The notes beneath the pieces were generated by a model. That model did not search any database. It saw only the letters and a program-made list of their open reading frames with translations, and was not told the origin of the DNA. Of a DNA stretch of 57,124 nucleotides, positions 40,402 to 48,970 are shown piece by piece; positions within the stretch are counted from its first letter, which is position 1; each line of letters begins with the position of its first letter. The position numbers and the translations under genes are program-made. This DNA is from a virus, in the IMG/VR virus record IMGVR_UViG_3300025051_000002, positions 1 through 57,124 of that record. One strand, written 5' to 3'.

Positions 40402-41472
40402 TTACAGGGAACGGTCAATTATACCCATGCCCAACATACGGCTATCGAGACACGCGAATCCAAGCTCTGCCCAACCAAAAAAGCCTTGTTTTTGCTGGCG
40501 AAGTAAAACAGGATCTTCAATTGCCTCAAACTCTTTTCTAACAGGCATTACAAGAGAATCATTTACAGACATATCAAAGCCATAAATCTGAGTCTCTCCA
40601 AGAGTAGCTATTGTACCATCAGCTGCGGTAATATTACCGTGCTCTAATGTGTAGGAATTGTACTGGTTGCTGCTATCAGCAGTAAACTTGCCGTAAGCAG
40701 ACGTATTGTCGTTGATATTGTAAAGACCGGTAGCGCCAAGATGTTGAATTTCATGCATTACAACACCCCAAATCTGACCCATACCAGCTACCTGGAAGAT
40801 TTCTCTTCGGGTTATCGGATCAATATCGGTATCAGTCCATTCACGGATATCAGCTGCATCTTCTGGGCTGATATAAAGGTCTGTGAGTTTACGACCAGTA
40901 CGTTTAAAACCAGTAATCATTTTATTGATAAGTTCTTTTGATAGATAACCAGCACCAGTTGACCCAGGGGATATCTCGTAAATAGGTGCCGGTCTAGAAC
41001 CAAGCAGACCCTTACCTGAAAAAGAAGATGTTGCTGCAGGTACTATTACCCGCCAACCACTTTCTTCTTCATAGTTAGCTAAGTCTTTAGCTACACGTGC
41101 AGCAGCACGTTGCGGAATATCTATACGTGAGTCTCTGGCATAGGTGATTTTCCAATCAGCCGAAGAGGCGATAGTAAAAGTAGGTATGTTTACTTCTTCA
41201 CCGATACCTTCGATGAAGTTTTGGGCAACATAACCAAGACCTGGGAGAACCCAAACAGGTATCTCAAAATCTTCAGCTACTGGGTATACAGCCTGTGCAC
41301 CTGGCCCGAGGCGTTCAACAGTAAATAACTGTCGCATAACCGACTCCAACTCAATCTTTTGCAAAATAGGTACAGTCAAAGCGGCGGCGAATGCCCTATA
41401 AGCGGCCAAACCTTCTGGGGTCTGCACATTAGCTGTGGCCTTAAAAAGTTCTTGCATTTCATGTTTTTCCAT
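40402..41472 (-). CDS. Major capsid protein (HK97 fold)
   Basis: A 356-residue protein following scaffold and decoration genes and preceding a strong terminator, the usual pattern for the most abundant virion protein. An N-terminal helix (MQELFKATANVQTPEGLAAY) is followed by an E-loop-like region, then VPAATSSFSGKGLLG, FKRTGRKLTDLYISPED (spine helix and P-domain) and QIWGVVMHEIQHL. Sequence style fits capsids of SPO1-like and other large phages. AAAGGAG lies 10 nt before ATG. A prohead protease is encoded nearby, so N-terminal trimming is possible. Confidence 0.85.
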   Translation of the reverse strand: MEKHEMQELFKATANVQTPEGLAAYRAFAAALTVPILQKIELESVMRQLFTVERLGPGAQAVYPVAEDFEIPVWVLPGLGYVAQNFIEGIGEEVNIPTFTIASSADWKITYARDSRIDIPQRAAARVAKDLANYEEESGWRVIVPAATSSFSGKGLLGSRPAPIYEISPGSTGAGYLSKELINKMITGFKRTGRKLTDLYISPEDAADIREWTDTDIDPITRREIFQVAGMGQIWGVVMHEIQHLGATGLYNINDNTSAYGKFTADSSNQYNSYTLEHGNITAADGTIATLGETQIYGFDMSVNDSLVMPVRKEFEAIEDPVLLRQQKQGFFGWAELGFACLDSRMLGMGIIDRSL

Positions 41473-41538
41473 GATTTATTTGCTCCTTTAAATATTTATT
41501 TTCGGAAGTATTAATTTACTTTAATCCGATTTAACTTA

Positions 41539-42174
41539 CTAAATTAACAGCTTTACTCTAATAGGGTATAAAACAGTATTATCAATATTAGCTTGGCACT
41601 TAGCAACACTGGCGCCCTTAACTACACGGGCTACAACAGTAGTATTACCAGTACATCTAGCACCGGTAGCTGCATCAGTTGCACCATCTGAATTAGTAGT
41701 ACTGTTTGTTAATTTTGCCTCATCGGCGGCGGCAAACAGAGCTAAACCAGGGGTCATAGCGGTCTGTACAACACTAGCTAACATGGTACATGTATAATGT
41801 ACTGTATCCCAAATACCGAGATGGGCTACACCGACCGGCGCTTCTTTTGTACCAGTAATAACACCAGCAGAACTATAAGTAGGCTGCGCAATAACATCAC
41901 TTGAACCCAGGTCACCAGGCATAACGTAACCAGCAGGATGAACCTGATGATAACCTGTTTTGACTTTTTGCATGATAAAACCAAAAGGTACTTCAGCAGC
42001 GGCGGCGTGTGACATCTTAATGACTTCTGCTTCCTGATTTACAGCAGCAGAGTTCAAATATACAATAGAACCTGCATAAGCAACTACACCACCAACACCA
42101 GCGGAACCGGTTGCTGTTTGAGCTGCATATTTACAGAATTGATTTTCTACTACAGAGTGTCTTGGTATAAACAT
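41539..42174 (-). CDS. Capsid decoration or head-stabilising protein
   Basis: A 211-residue Ala/Thr/Val-rich beta protein with GGAGG before ATG, placed between scaffold and major capsid protein. FGFIMQKVKTGYHQVHPAGYVMPGD resembles a decoration beta-sandwich. Decoration proteins bind the expanded capsid and stabilise it. Role inferred from composition and position. Confidence 0.6.
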   Translation of the reverse strand: MFIPRHSVVENQFCKYAAQTATGSAGVGGVVAYAGSIVYLNSAAVNQEAEVIKMSHAAAAEVPFGFIMQKVKTGYHQVHPAGYVMPGDLGSSDVIAQPTYSSAGVITGTKEAPVGVAHLGIWDTVHYTCTMLASVVQTAMTPGLALFAAADEAKLTNSTTNSDGATDAATGARCTGNTTVVARVVKGASVAKCQANIDNTVLYPIRVKLLI

Positions 42175-42198
42175 ATCTGTTTTCCTCCTTACCTCTAA

Positions 42199-42921
42199 TT
42201 ATTCAGATTTTTTAAACATATCTGCCATTGCCTGGCCTAGTTTACTGTATTTAGCCTTCACATCATCTGAAGGAACCCCCTCCAAGTTTAAAGCAGCTGA
42301 TACAGCCTTATTAGGATCTATATTAGCAGGAGGTACAGCCCCAAGATTTTGATTTGTACTATTTGCAGCGGCGGCGGCTTTATTAGCTTCATCTTCTTTG
42401 ATTTTTGCTTCAGCAGCGGCGGCTGCTTTTTCATCTGCTTCTTTTTTAGCTGCTTCCATTTCGGCCATCACAGCCTCTCTAATAGAGACTAGCTCGTCTT
42501 TATAAGCGGCAAATTCCTCATCAGACATTTCTCTAACTTTGGCAATCTGAGATTCTTTGTCCTTACGAAGGATGCCTGCCGTTTCTAATGCAAGCATTCT
42601 AACTTCAGCAGCTTTGTCTTTCCGCATCTTTTCTATTTCGGCCTCTACACCAGCTAATTTCTCAGCAACAGTTGATTTCTCAAGTTTAGCTGCCTCAAGC
42701 TCACTTTTGAGTTCTTCAACGGTTTTATTCAAAGTAGCTACAGTCTCTTCTTTTACAAGAATCTCGGCGCTTTTTTCTTCCAAAGCGGTAGCTAATTCGT
42801 CAATAGTGTTAGCAGAGGTTTGAAGAGCTTCTTCCGTTTTCTGCTTCATTGCGGCCTCTTCTTTTTCTGAAAAGATTGCCTTTATTAAAACTTCGACATC
42901 TTTTTTGAATTTATCTTCCAT
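42199..42921 (-). CDS. Capsid scaffolding protein
   Basis: A 240-residue protein that is nearly all coiled coil from about 20 to 185 (Glu/Lys/Ala heptads such as KTVEELKSELEAAKLEK), then an Ala-rich linker (about 185-205) and a short C-terminal helical domain ending MADMFKKSE, which probably binds the capsid protein. AGGAGG precedes the ATG. Position between prohead protease and major capsid protein is canonical for scaffold. Confidence 0.85.
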   Translation of the reverse strand: MEDKFKKDVEVLIKAIFSEKEEAAMKQKTEEALQTSANTIDELATALEEKSAEILVKEETVATLNKTVEELKSELEAAKLEKSTVAEKLAGVEAEIEKMRKDKAAEVRMLALETAGILRKDKESQIAKVREMSDEEFAAYKDELVSIREAVMAEMEAAKKEADEKAAAAAEAKIKEDEANKAAAAANSTNQNLGAVPPANIDPNKAVSAALNLEGVPSDDVKAKYSKLGQAMADMFKKSE

Positions 42922-43020
42922 TTATAAACCTCCTAATGTTCTTTAAATATATAAAGTTAAACTTATTTTTTTTAATACCAACCTTTAATCCTTTTCCAAA
43001 CCAACTAGTTTAAAATAAAA

Positions 43021-43443
43021 CTACGGCAACATCTGAGAAGCGCCGGTATTACCGCGACAACTCATATTTGTTAAGTCAGGATTTACACCTAACTGTGCAT
43101 GTACAACCACAACTGTGTCACTGGCGGCAGCAGTAGAACATACCACAGTAACAACATTGTTTACTTTATCTTTTGAGATGTAGCAGCTGCCTACATCACC
43201 TTCTGGAGTAGCTACAAATTTACCGTATGAAGCTAAGTCGTAACCATGGAATTTAATTCCACTAGCAACAACGGCTGTTGTTGCACCACTAATTACAGTG
43301 ATTTCATCAGCCCATAAATAAGGGGCTGAATGGTTATTACCTAAATTACGATAAACCATAGTAGCTCTATCATCACCCATTATTTTACATACTTTAGGTG
43401 TGCTGGCTCTTTCGCCAGTCAACGGTTGTCCGATAGAACCCAT
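43021..43443 (-). CDS. Small head decoration protein
   Basis: A 140-residue beta-rich protein (MGSIGQPLTGERASTPKVC, then VISGATTAVVASGIKFHGY) with AAGGAGG upstream. It lies between protease and scaffold, where lambda gpD-type decoration proteins are usually encoded. No further motif. Confidence 0.55.
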   Translation of the reverse strand: MGSIGQPLTGERASTPKVCKIMGDDRATMVYRNLGNNHSAPYLWADEITVISGATTAVVASGIKFHGYDLASYGKFVATPEGDVGSCYISKDKVNNVVTVVCSTAAASDTVVVVHAQLGVNPDLTNMSCRGNTGASQMLP

Positions 43444-43469
43444 AATTTAATCCTCCTTAACTTATTTTA

Positions 43470-44609
43470 TTAATATAAACCTTGTTTAGCCTTGTTAACT
43501 TTCTTTAATAAGTCATCAATTAATTGGCTGCGTTTAGCTTCTGCTTCTTTCTTATTTAATAAATCATTTACACACGCGGTGGCAAGCGCGGGTATTTGAT
43601 GTCTTAAACAATCTGGATCAGAAGTATCCCTAGAAAAAGAAGTACATTGCTGATCATAAGCTGTACACCAATTTTCTTTTAAAACATTACTATTTTGATC
43701 TTGTGTTATACTATCTATAAGTCTTTTTTTATAATTTACACATATACCTATTGTATCTGTGTAAACTAACTCTGATTTTTCTTTAACATCTTCTATTGTT
43801 TTTTCATCCTCTATATTAGAGGAGGTTACATTATTAGCTATTTCAGTTACTTTGTCATAGTCTAGTATTAGGGGCTCGTCTTGATTTGTAACAGCATTGT
43901 CTTTTTGTGTTGCAGTTTCTAATATTACAGAGGGAGGATTAGCTGGATTTTTAACAATACCCACACCAGAAAAGCATATCCCTCTTAATACCCTCGCAGC
44001 TTTACCACTGGCTATCTCAACACCCTTTTTTACTACTTTAACCATAGTACCAAAAGCAGTTGATTTTTCTGTGGGGAAGCCCAATAAATCTGCTTCTTTT
44101 TTATCTAAGATAAGATTACCTATTTTTACATCATAGCTTTGGTAATATGCTTCCATACTAACTTTCCATTGATTATCGGAAACTTCCTTAGCTATATTTG
44201 GAAATCTACTTTTATAGATAATGCCAGCTATTAATATGTGCATATCAGAGGTATCTAATGATGCTTTTTCCATACTGGCTAATTCTTGAACATCCAGTTT
44301 ATTGCCGTCTGCATCTACAAAAGCGTAGTCATAAATATGACCGATGATATCTGCTTCTTCGTGTTCAACATCGACAGCTTTGCTGGTGATTGATCCAGAA
44401 GCCAAAACTAACTCTGATGGTAGAAAATGCGCTAAATTTAAATTAGTACCACTACTTACAAACAAAGCACTAAAATATTGAAGATCTGGTTGTTTATTGC
44501 TTTTATCTGGAAGTTTAATTACAGAAGAGACTTCTTTTCTGAGAGCCTCTGTTTCTTCCACCAAATCTATTTTGGCTTCCATATAAAATTTATTATTAAT
44601 TTCTTTCAC
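43470..44609 (-). CDS. Prohead maturation protease
   Basis: A 379-residue protein with a GTG start, GGAGG seven bases upstream. Residues about 70-230 match the herpes/phage prohead serine protease pattern: VDVEHEEADIIGHI with catalytic His (H83), WKVSMEAYY with catalytic Ser (S151), and GVGIVKNPANPPSVIL, the usual end of the domain. It cleaves scaffold and capsid N-termini during maturation. The C-terminal ~140 residues are a separate helical extension with several Cys (WCTAYDQQC, DCLRHQ, ACVND), unusual for the family; it may itself act as scaffold. It sits between portal and scaffold, as expected. Confidence 0.85.
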   Translation of the reverse strand: MKEINNKFYMEAKIDLVEETEALRKEVSSVIKLPDKSNKQPDLQYFSALFVSSGTNLNLAHFLPSELVLASGSITSKAVDVEHEEADIIGHIYDYAFVDADGNKLDVQELASMEKASLDTSDMHILIAGIIYKSRFPNIAKEVSDNQWKVSMEAYYQSYDVKIGNLILDKKEADLLGFPTEKSTAFGTMVKVVKKGVEIASGKAARVLRGICFSGVGIVKNPANPPSVILETATQKDNAVTNQDEPLILDYDKVTEIANNVTSSNIEDEKTIEDVKEKSELVYTDTIGICVNYKKRLIDSITQDQNSNVLKENWCTAYDQQCTSFSRDTSDPDCLRHQIPALATACVNDLLNKKEAEAKRSQLIDDLLKKVNKAKQGLY

Positions 44610-44683
44610 AATTAAACCTCCGGATAATTATGTAATGACTTCTTATTTAAATACTTAAACTTTATACTTACTTAGTAAGTTAG

Positions 44684-46486
44684 TTAATTACTGTTTCTAA
44701 TAGAATCCAATTGCTGTAAAAAAGTACTATATTCTTCTTCTGATAAATCTTTTACTATGTATTCTATTGTATTTAACGACGCTTCTGACTTAGGTGCCTT
44801 TGCAGGTTTTTTAGTTAGTTTCTGTGGATCTGTTTCTTTTTTATTAGTGGGTGATGTAACTTTACCTGAAGGTCTACCATTAGAAGGTGTTCCAACAGGA
44901 GCCCCTTGAACGTCCTGTGTTTTAGCCTGCTGCCATGGACTACCAGCAATCCCAAATATACCATCCTGAACTAATTGAAATTCATTAGTCATATTATTAA
45001 GTTCATTAGGATAATCAAAACCTAATAATTCTAAGGCTGTTTGATAGCTAAGCATCCTTCTATCTACTAACTGTGATATAGTACTCATATATAGAATGAT
45101 ATCCTTTAATATACTATTATCCCATCTAACTTTCGGAAATCTTTCAAAACCCATAGCCTCAGCTATCTGCCTAAATTCTTTGTACAGCCACCTACTTACT
45201 TGGCGGCGGGCATATTCAATTTCTTCCAATACCCCCTTAATAACCATATTAACACTATCAGCACTGAAATTACCAACACCGTCTATAAGGGCCCTAGTCA
45301 TACCTAAACCACCAGTAATGTCCTCATTCACTTGTTCATATTTAGTTTTGCCTAAAATAGATGAAATTTCAGGGCTAACTATTTTTTCTACTTTTAATGT
45401 GTGGTTCCATACAACATCGAAGGATTTACTTGGGGTATTAAATAACGCGGCTACTGCTTCTAATTCTGCTTGTGACGTTACTGGATATTCGTCATTACCC
45501 ACAGTGATTTTTAGTATATAGTTAGATATACCATCTAGTGTACTTAAATCAGCCTCACGTAATGCTTTTTTATAGTTTAAGGAATCGAACACCCTAGTAA
45601 GTTTAGGTCTTGCATAACGTTCATAAGGTTGTTTTCTATAAGTAATAGTGCTTACTAACCTAGAATCCAGTTGTAACTCTTTACCACTTTCTGCGGCGGC
45701 CCTTAAATCACTGGGAAGGGATTTAATCAGTATTTTCTCTTCTTCGGTCAAAGTGCTGGAAGGCTTTTTAAGTAGATCTTTTAATTCTGTGGGTGTTGTG
45801 AGTTTAACTGACACACTGTCGAAGAGTAAATTGCCGTCTATGGTTACCAATGCTGGATTTAATACTGTGTAGGCTATGGGAAGATGCCCTTTTGACCATA
45901 TTTTTTTAGCCGCGGCTGTTTCTAAATTAGCTGTCTTTTTTAATGATTTTCCTGGTGCAGGTGAAAGAGTAGATACTCTTGGTTCATATTTTGCTACTAC
46001 TTTGTAAGTAGTTACCTGCCCTACTTTAAAAAAGTCTAAAAATATCCATTCTAAAACTTCATCCATAGCGATATCAAATATCCAAGTGTCATAAAAATTC
46101 TTAATATTCTCATCATCTATATCTAATTCAAACCCCTTTACTGCTAAGGAAGCCATTAAGTTTGTTGTGGTACCTACAATTGGATCTGTGTAGTAATACC
46201 TAATAGCCTTTTTATAAGCATCTTGCGGGGTCTCATCATAAGGATCTTTGGCCAAACCAATATCTAATAAAGATCTGCTTATAGCATCTCTTGTTATTGT
46301 GGAGGCTGTTGCCTGATGTATCCTAGGTGTTACAGCGTCACCTGGTTTTTCCAGAAAAGCCAAGGACTTTTTAGTTGGCTGTAAGTAGAACATAGATTTA
46401 CCATTAGCTTCATCCAGCTCTATACTTCTTATACCCACATCAGGATATTTTTCTTGTAGTTCACTTGTTAGTTTATTTAAATCCAT
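44684..46486 (-). CDS. Portal protein
   Basis: A 600-residue protein between terminase-side genes and the protease. AIRYYYTDPIVGTTTNLMA and a WIFLDFFKVGQVTTY strand-helix are typical of the portal wing and stem; the middle holds the crown/clip-like helical stretch (YARRQVSRWLYKEFRQIAEAM). The C-terminus is a disordered Gly/Lys/Pro-rich tail (about 525-575) and a short helix. It forms the dodecameric DNA channel and binds terminase and neck proteins. Confidence 0.85.
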   Translation of the reverse strand: MDLNKLTSELQEKYPDVGIRSIELDEANGKSMFYLQPTKKSLAFLEKPGDAVTPRIHQATASTITRDAISRSLLDIGLAKDPYDETPQDAYKKAIRYYYTDPIVGTTTNLMASLAVKGFELDIDDENIKNFYDTWIFDIAMDEVLEWIFLDFFKVGQVTTYKVVAKYEPRVSTLSPAPGKSLKKTANLETAAAKKIWSKGHLPIAYTVLNPALVTIDGNLLFDSVSVKLTTPTELKDLLKKPSSTLTEEEKILIKSLPSDLRAAAESGKELQLDSRLVSTITYRKQPYERYARPKLTRVFDSLNYKKALREADLSTLDGISNYILKITVGNDEYPVTSQAELEAVAALFNTPSKSFDVVWNHTLKVEKIVSPEISSILGKTKYEQVNEDITGGLGMTRALIDGVGNFSADSVNMVIKGVLEEIEYARRQVSRWLYKEFRQIAEAMGFERFPKVRWDNSILKDIILYMSTISQLVDRRMLSYQTALELLGFDYPNELNNMTNEFQLVQDGIFGIAGSPWQQAKTQDVQGAPVGTPSNGRPSGKVTSPTNKKETDPQKLTKKPAKAPKSEASLNTIEYIVKDLSEEEYSTFLQQLDSIRNSN

Positions 46487-46504
46487 TATTTAAGCCCCTT
46501 AGTA

Positions 46505-46870
46505 TTAAACTCTTGTGTATCTTTCATAAACCCTTACTTCGGAATCTAGTCCTGTACTTACTATATATAGTGGTGCATTTGTTACATCTTCCCATTCACC
46601 CCCAGAACCGGCTACTAATATACCATCAGCAGCCGACACACCAGAGGCAGTTATAATAGACACATCAACAGTGCCTATATTTATAACCTTTACATAATTT
46701 CTATTATGTAAAGGAGTTGCAGGTAGCAGTGTGGGTGTGCCACTAACAGTTATAGTAGAAGTAACTATTTTATCATAATTATCTCTACGCCCTATAATGT
46801 CTTCTATTTCATATGGCGGCGGAACGCCAACTGCTCTTGATCTTGTGTAATCATCTGTCCATGAAGCCAT
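46505..46870 (-). CDS. Small beta-rich virion protein upstream of portal
   Basis: A 121-residue protein with AAGGAG upstream. A polar N-terminus (about 1-35) is followed by a beta sandwich (ATPLHNRNYVKVINIG...VYERYTRV) like those used for virion decoration. Function unknown. Confidence 0.5.
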   Translation of the reverse strand: MASWTDDYTRSRAVGVPPPYEIEDIIGRRDNYDKIVTSTITVSGTPTLLPATPLHNRNYVKVINIGTVDVSIITASGVSAADGILVAGSGGEWEDVTNAPLYIVSTGLDSEVRVYERYTRV

Positions 46871-46883
46871 AAGCTGTCTCTCC

Positions 46884-47843
46884 TTAAAATAAAGTGCTTA
46901 TAGATACACCAGCACTGTAATTGGAATCTTTGTCTAAATAAATTGTTGGTCCTATGAATAAGTTTTCCATCAAAGGAAGCGGTTTACCTACATTATATTT
47001 AACTGGGGTAAAATACATAATTTCGGTATCAGAAGCTTTGGCAGCACCAAAGGCTATGAACTGCCAGTCACTGTCAGCTTTTGTTTTACCATAACTAAAT
47101 AAACCTAAATCTAAACCTACCGCAGTAGCTGTACCAAATATACCAGAAAAACCTATTCTTGGGCTGTACCAAAATTTCTTTTCTTTTTCTTCACGTTTTG
47201 CCCAATTGTCGATAGTAAGGGCTACTGGAAATTTTTTATATGTACCATCCTCATTTTTACCAAGTGACGACCAGTGATTTTCTACCCATGCTTCGGCATA
47301 CCTTTTAGGGTTACCGTCATCATCTGTTGTTTCCACTATATCGGTTTTTATTTCTAATTTATGTGGTTCGACCGACCAACGTTCTTCACCTTGTATATTT
47401 GGACTTAATCGTACTACGGCTACTGGATACGGCTTTCCGGTGGCATCATTTAAATTAACTGTAACCTCTTCTAAGTCTCTTTTAGGATTTTCTGGGTCTT
47501 TATAAACAGTTTCTTTTGCTAGCCAATCTACTTTTCCAGAAAGTGTGGCAGTAGTTCTACCTATTTCATCTACACGTTCTTTATTTTCTTTTATAGTTTT
47601 TAATAGCACACTATTTTGGGCAACAAGTTGCTCAGTTAACTTTTTAATATCCGCATTGTTTGCGGCTACGGTAGCCACAGCAGCATTAACAGCAATATTC
47701 TCTATTGTGGTTACATCCACGGGATTTTTATCATTACCAGCGAAGCTACTTATTATTTTTGGTATCTCCATGAACAGAAACACTACAAAAGCTATTAAAG
47801 CTATTGATTTAGTTATATCAAATATATTTGAATCTATTTTCAT
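46884..47843 (-). CDS. Membrane-anchored envelope protein with beta-rich C-terminus
   Basis: A 319-residue protein. A transmembrane helix (about residues 13-33) is followed by an Asn/Ala/Lys coiled coil (about 45-105), a Pro/Glu-rich soluble segment, and a C-terminal ~100 residues of alternating aromatic strands (FWYSPRIGFSGIFG, VGLDLGLFSYG, YSAGVSISTLF) ending in Phe, as many outer-membrane barrels do. It could bridge inner and outer membranes in a spanin-like or superinfection-blocking role. Its ATG overlaps the HNH gene stop (ATGA), so it depends on that gene for translation or was displaced by its insertion. Confidence 0.5.
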   Translation of the reverse strand: MKIDSNIFDITKSIALIAFVVFLFMEIPKIISSFAGNDKNPVDVTTIENIAVNAAVATVAANNADIKKLTEQLVAQNSVLLKTIKENKERVDEIGRTTATLSGKVDWLAKETVYKDPENPKRDLEEVTVNLNDATGKPYPVAVVRLSPNIQGEERWSVEPHKLEIKTDIVETTDDDGNPKRYAEAWVENHWSSLGKNEDGTYKKFPVALTIDNWAKREEKEKKFWYSPRIGFSGIFGTATAVGLDLGLFSYGKTKADSDWQFIAFGAAKASDTEIMYFTPVKYNVGKPLPLMENLFIGPTIYLDKDSNYSAGVSISTLF

Positions 47844-48646
47844 ACTTTGAAACCAATTAGTTTGTGTATGTCTTTATGACAAGTTTTACATAAAGTTACC
47901 CCATTGTTTACATCGTATAGTATTGATGTTAAGTTGTTATCCATAATATAATTAAAAGGTATTATGTGGTGTGCTACAAGCCTACCCCCTTTTTTATCAC
48001 AATTCTGACAAGTATAATTATTATTTATAAAAACCTCTGAACGCCATTGTCTATATTCCATGCTTTTACGTACAGTTTCATTAATAGTAGATACACCCCC
48101 TTTCCAGCCAGGTGCATTTTCTCCTGAAAAATTAGGCCTCTTAACACCTTTTAATGGGTGTCCTGTATGGTTATACGGTAATCTATTAGCTTTAAGATAA
48201 TTACGCAAACCCTCATTCATAGCACTTGTATCAATTTTTTTACCATAAGCTGGATGTGCGTTGCCAGTGCGTCCATACATAGGGTTTTTACTACCAAGTT
48301 TAGATAATGAGTATCTTTTTAACATATGCGCAGATCTTACTTTACCAAGATTTCCTTTACGTGTTTTTTCAGTTGCCTCTTGTGATTTTTTTGTGCCTAA
48401 TAATGGAGATGGCTTACCCGTCTGTTTAGCAGAGACACCACAAGACTTACTACAATACATATTTTTATTGTGTAACAATCCTAAAAATGAGTCACCACAC
48501 CAACAGCACTTATCTATAAATGTATACTTATGAACAATCTTTTGTAAAGATTTACGGCCTTTTCTGGCATAAAAAATAGTGTTCAGCCATAATCCAGTGG
48601 TGATGTCATAGCTTAGTTTATTTATATTGTCCCAACATAATTTCAT
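47840..48646 (-). CDS. HNH homing endonuclease
   Basis: A 268-residue free-standing endonuclease. The N-terminal part has a Cys-pair module (CCWCGDSF, YCSKSCG), then NUMOD3-type repeats (GSKNPMYGRTGNAHPAYGKK), then a C-terminal HNH domain with CQNC, VAHHIIPF and GVTLCKTCHKDIH holding the His and zinc Cys pairs. It is wedged between two genes with ATGA overlaps on both sides, in the terminase-portal interval, a common homing location in large phages. Confidence 0.92.
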   Translation of the reverse strand: MKLCWDNINKLSYDITTGLWLNTIFYARKGRKSLQKIVHKYTFIDKCCWCGDSFLGLLHNKNMYCSKSCGVSAKQTGKPSPLLGTKKSQEATEKTRKGNLGKVRSAHMLKRYSLSKLGSKNPMYGRTGNAHPAYGKKIDTSAMNEGLRNYLKANRLPYNHTGHPLKGVKRPNFSGENAPGWKGGVSTINETVRKSMEYRQWRSEVFINNNYTCQNCDKKGGRLVAHHIIPFNYIMDNNLTSILYDVNNGVTLCKTCHKDIHKLIGFKV

Positions 48647-48927
48647 TTATCGGTATTAAAGCCCCCTTCGTCTTTATCAACAAGCTTTGTGTTTATTATG
48701 ATTCTGCTAGTTGCTAAGGTTATAAAACCACCACCAAGAAAACTGAGCCCCAAGGCGGCGGATATCCAAGGTTCTTTTGTTCCTGGATTGATATGAAACA
48801 TACCCCACACTATTGGAATATAAATAAATAACAACCACTGATATTTTACAGAAGCTATATTTCTAAAACATTTCATAAGAAACAAATCCCAGAAATCTTT
48901 TCTAAAAATAGATATATCCATAAACAT
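48643..48927 (-). CDS. Small two-helix membrane protein
   Basis: A 94-residue protein with two hydrophobic segments (YQWLLFIYIPIVWGMFHI and ISAALGLSFLGGGFITLA) and a charged C-terminus. Two starts are possible: ATG at 48927 with GGAG four bases upstream, or ATG two codons later with better spacing. Size and topology fit a holin or a membrane partner of the envelope protein two genes on; neither is proven. Confidence 0.55.
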   Translation of the reverse strand: MFMDISIFRKDFWDLFLMKCFRNIASVKYQWLLFIYIPIVWGMFHINPGTKEPWISAALGLSFLGGGFITLATSRIIINTKLVDKDEGGFNTDK

Positions 48928-48970
48928 TTATCTCCACAATTTATTAATAAAGTATTATCCATATAAGAGG

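Noticed and set aside
42922-43020. Possible terminator between scaffold and decoration genes
   Set aside because: The gap is AT-rich but no stem longer than a few base pairs is continuous.
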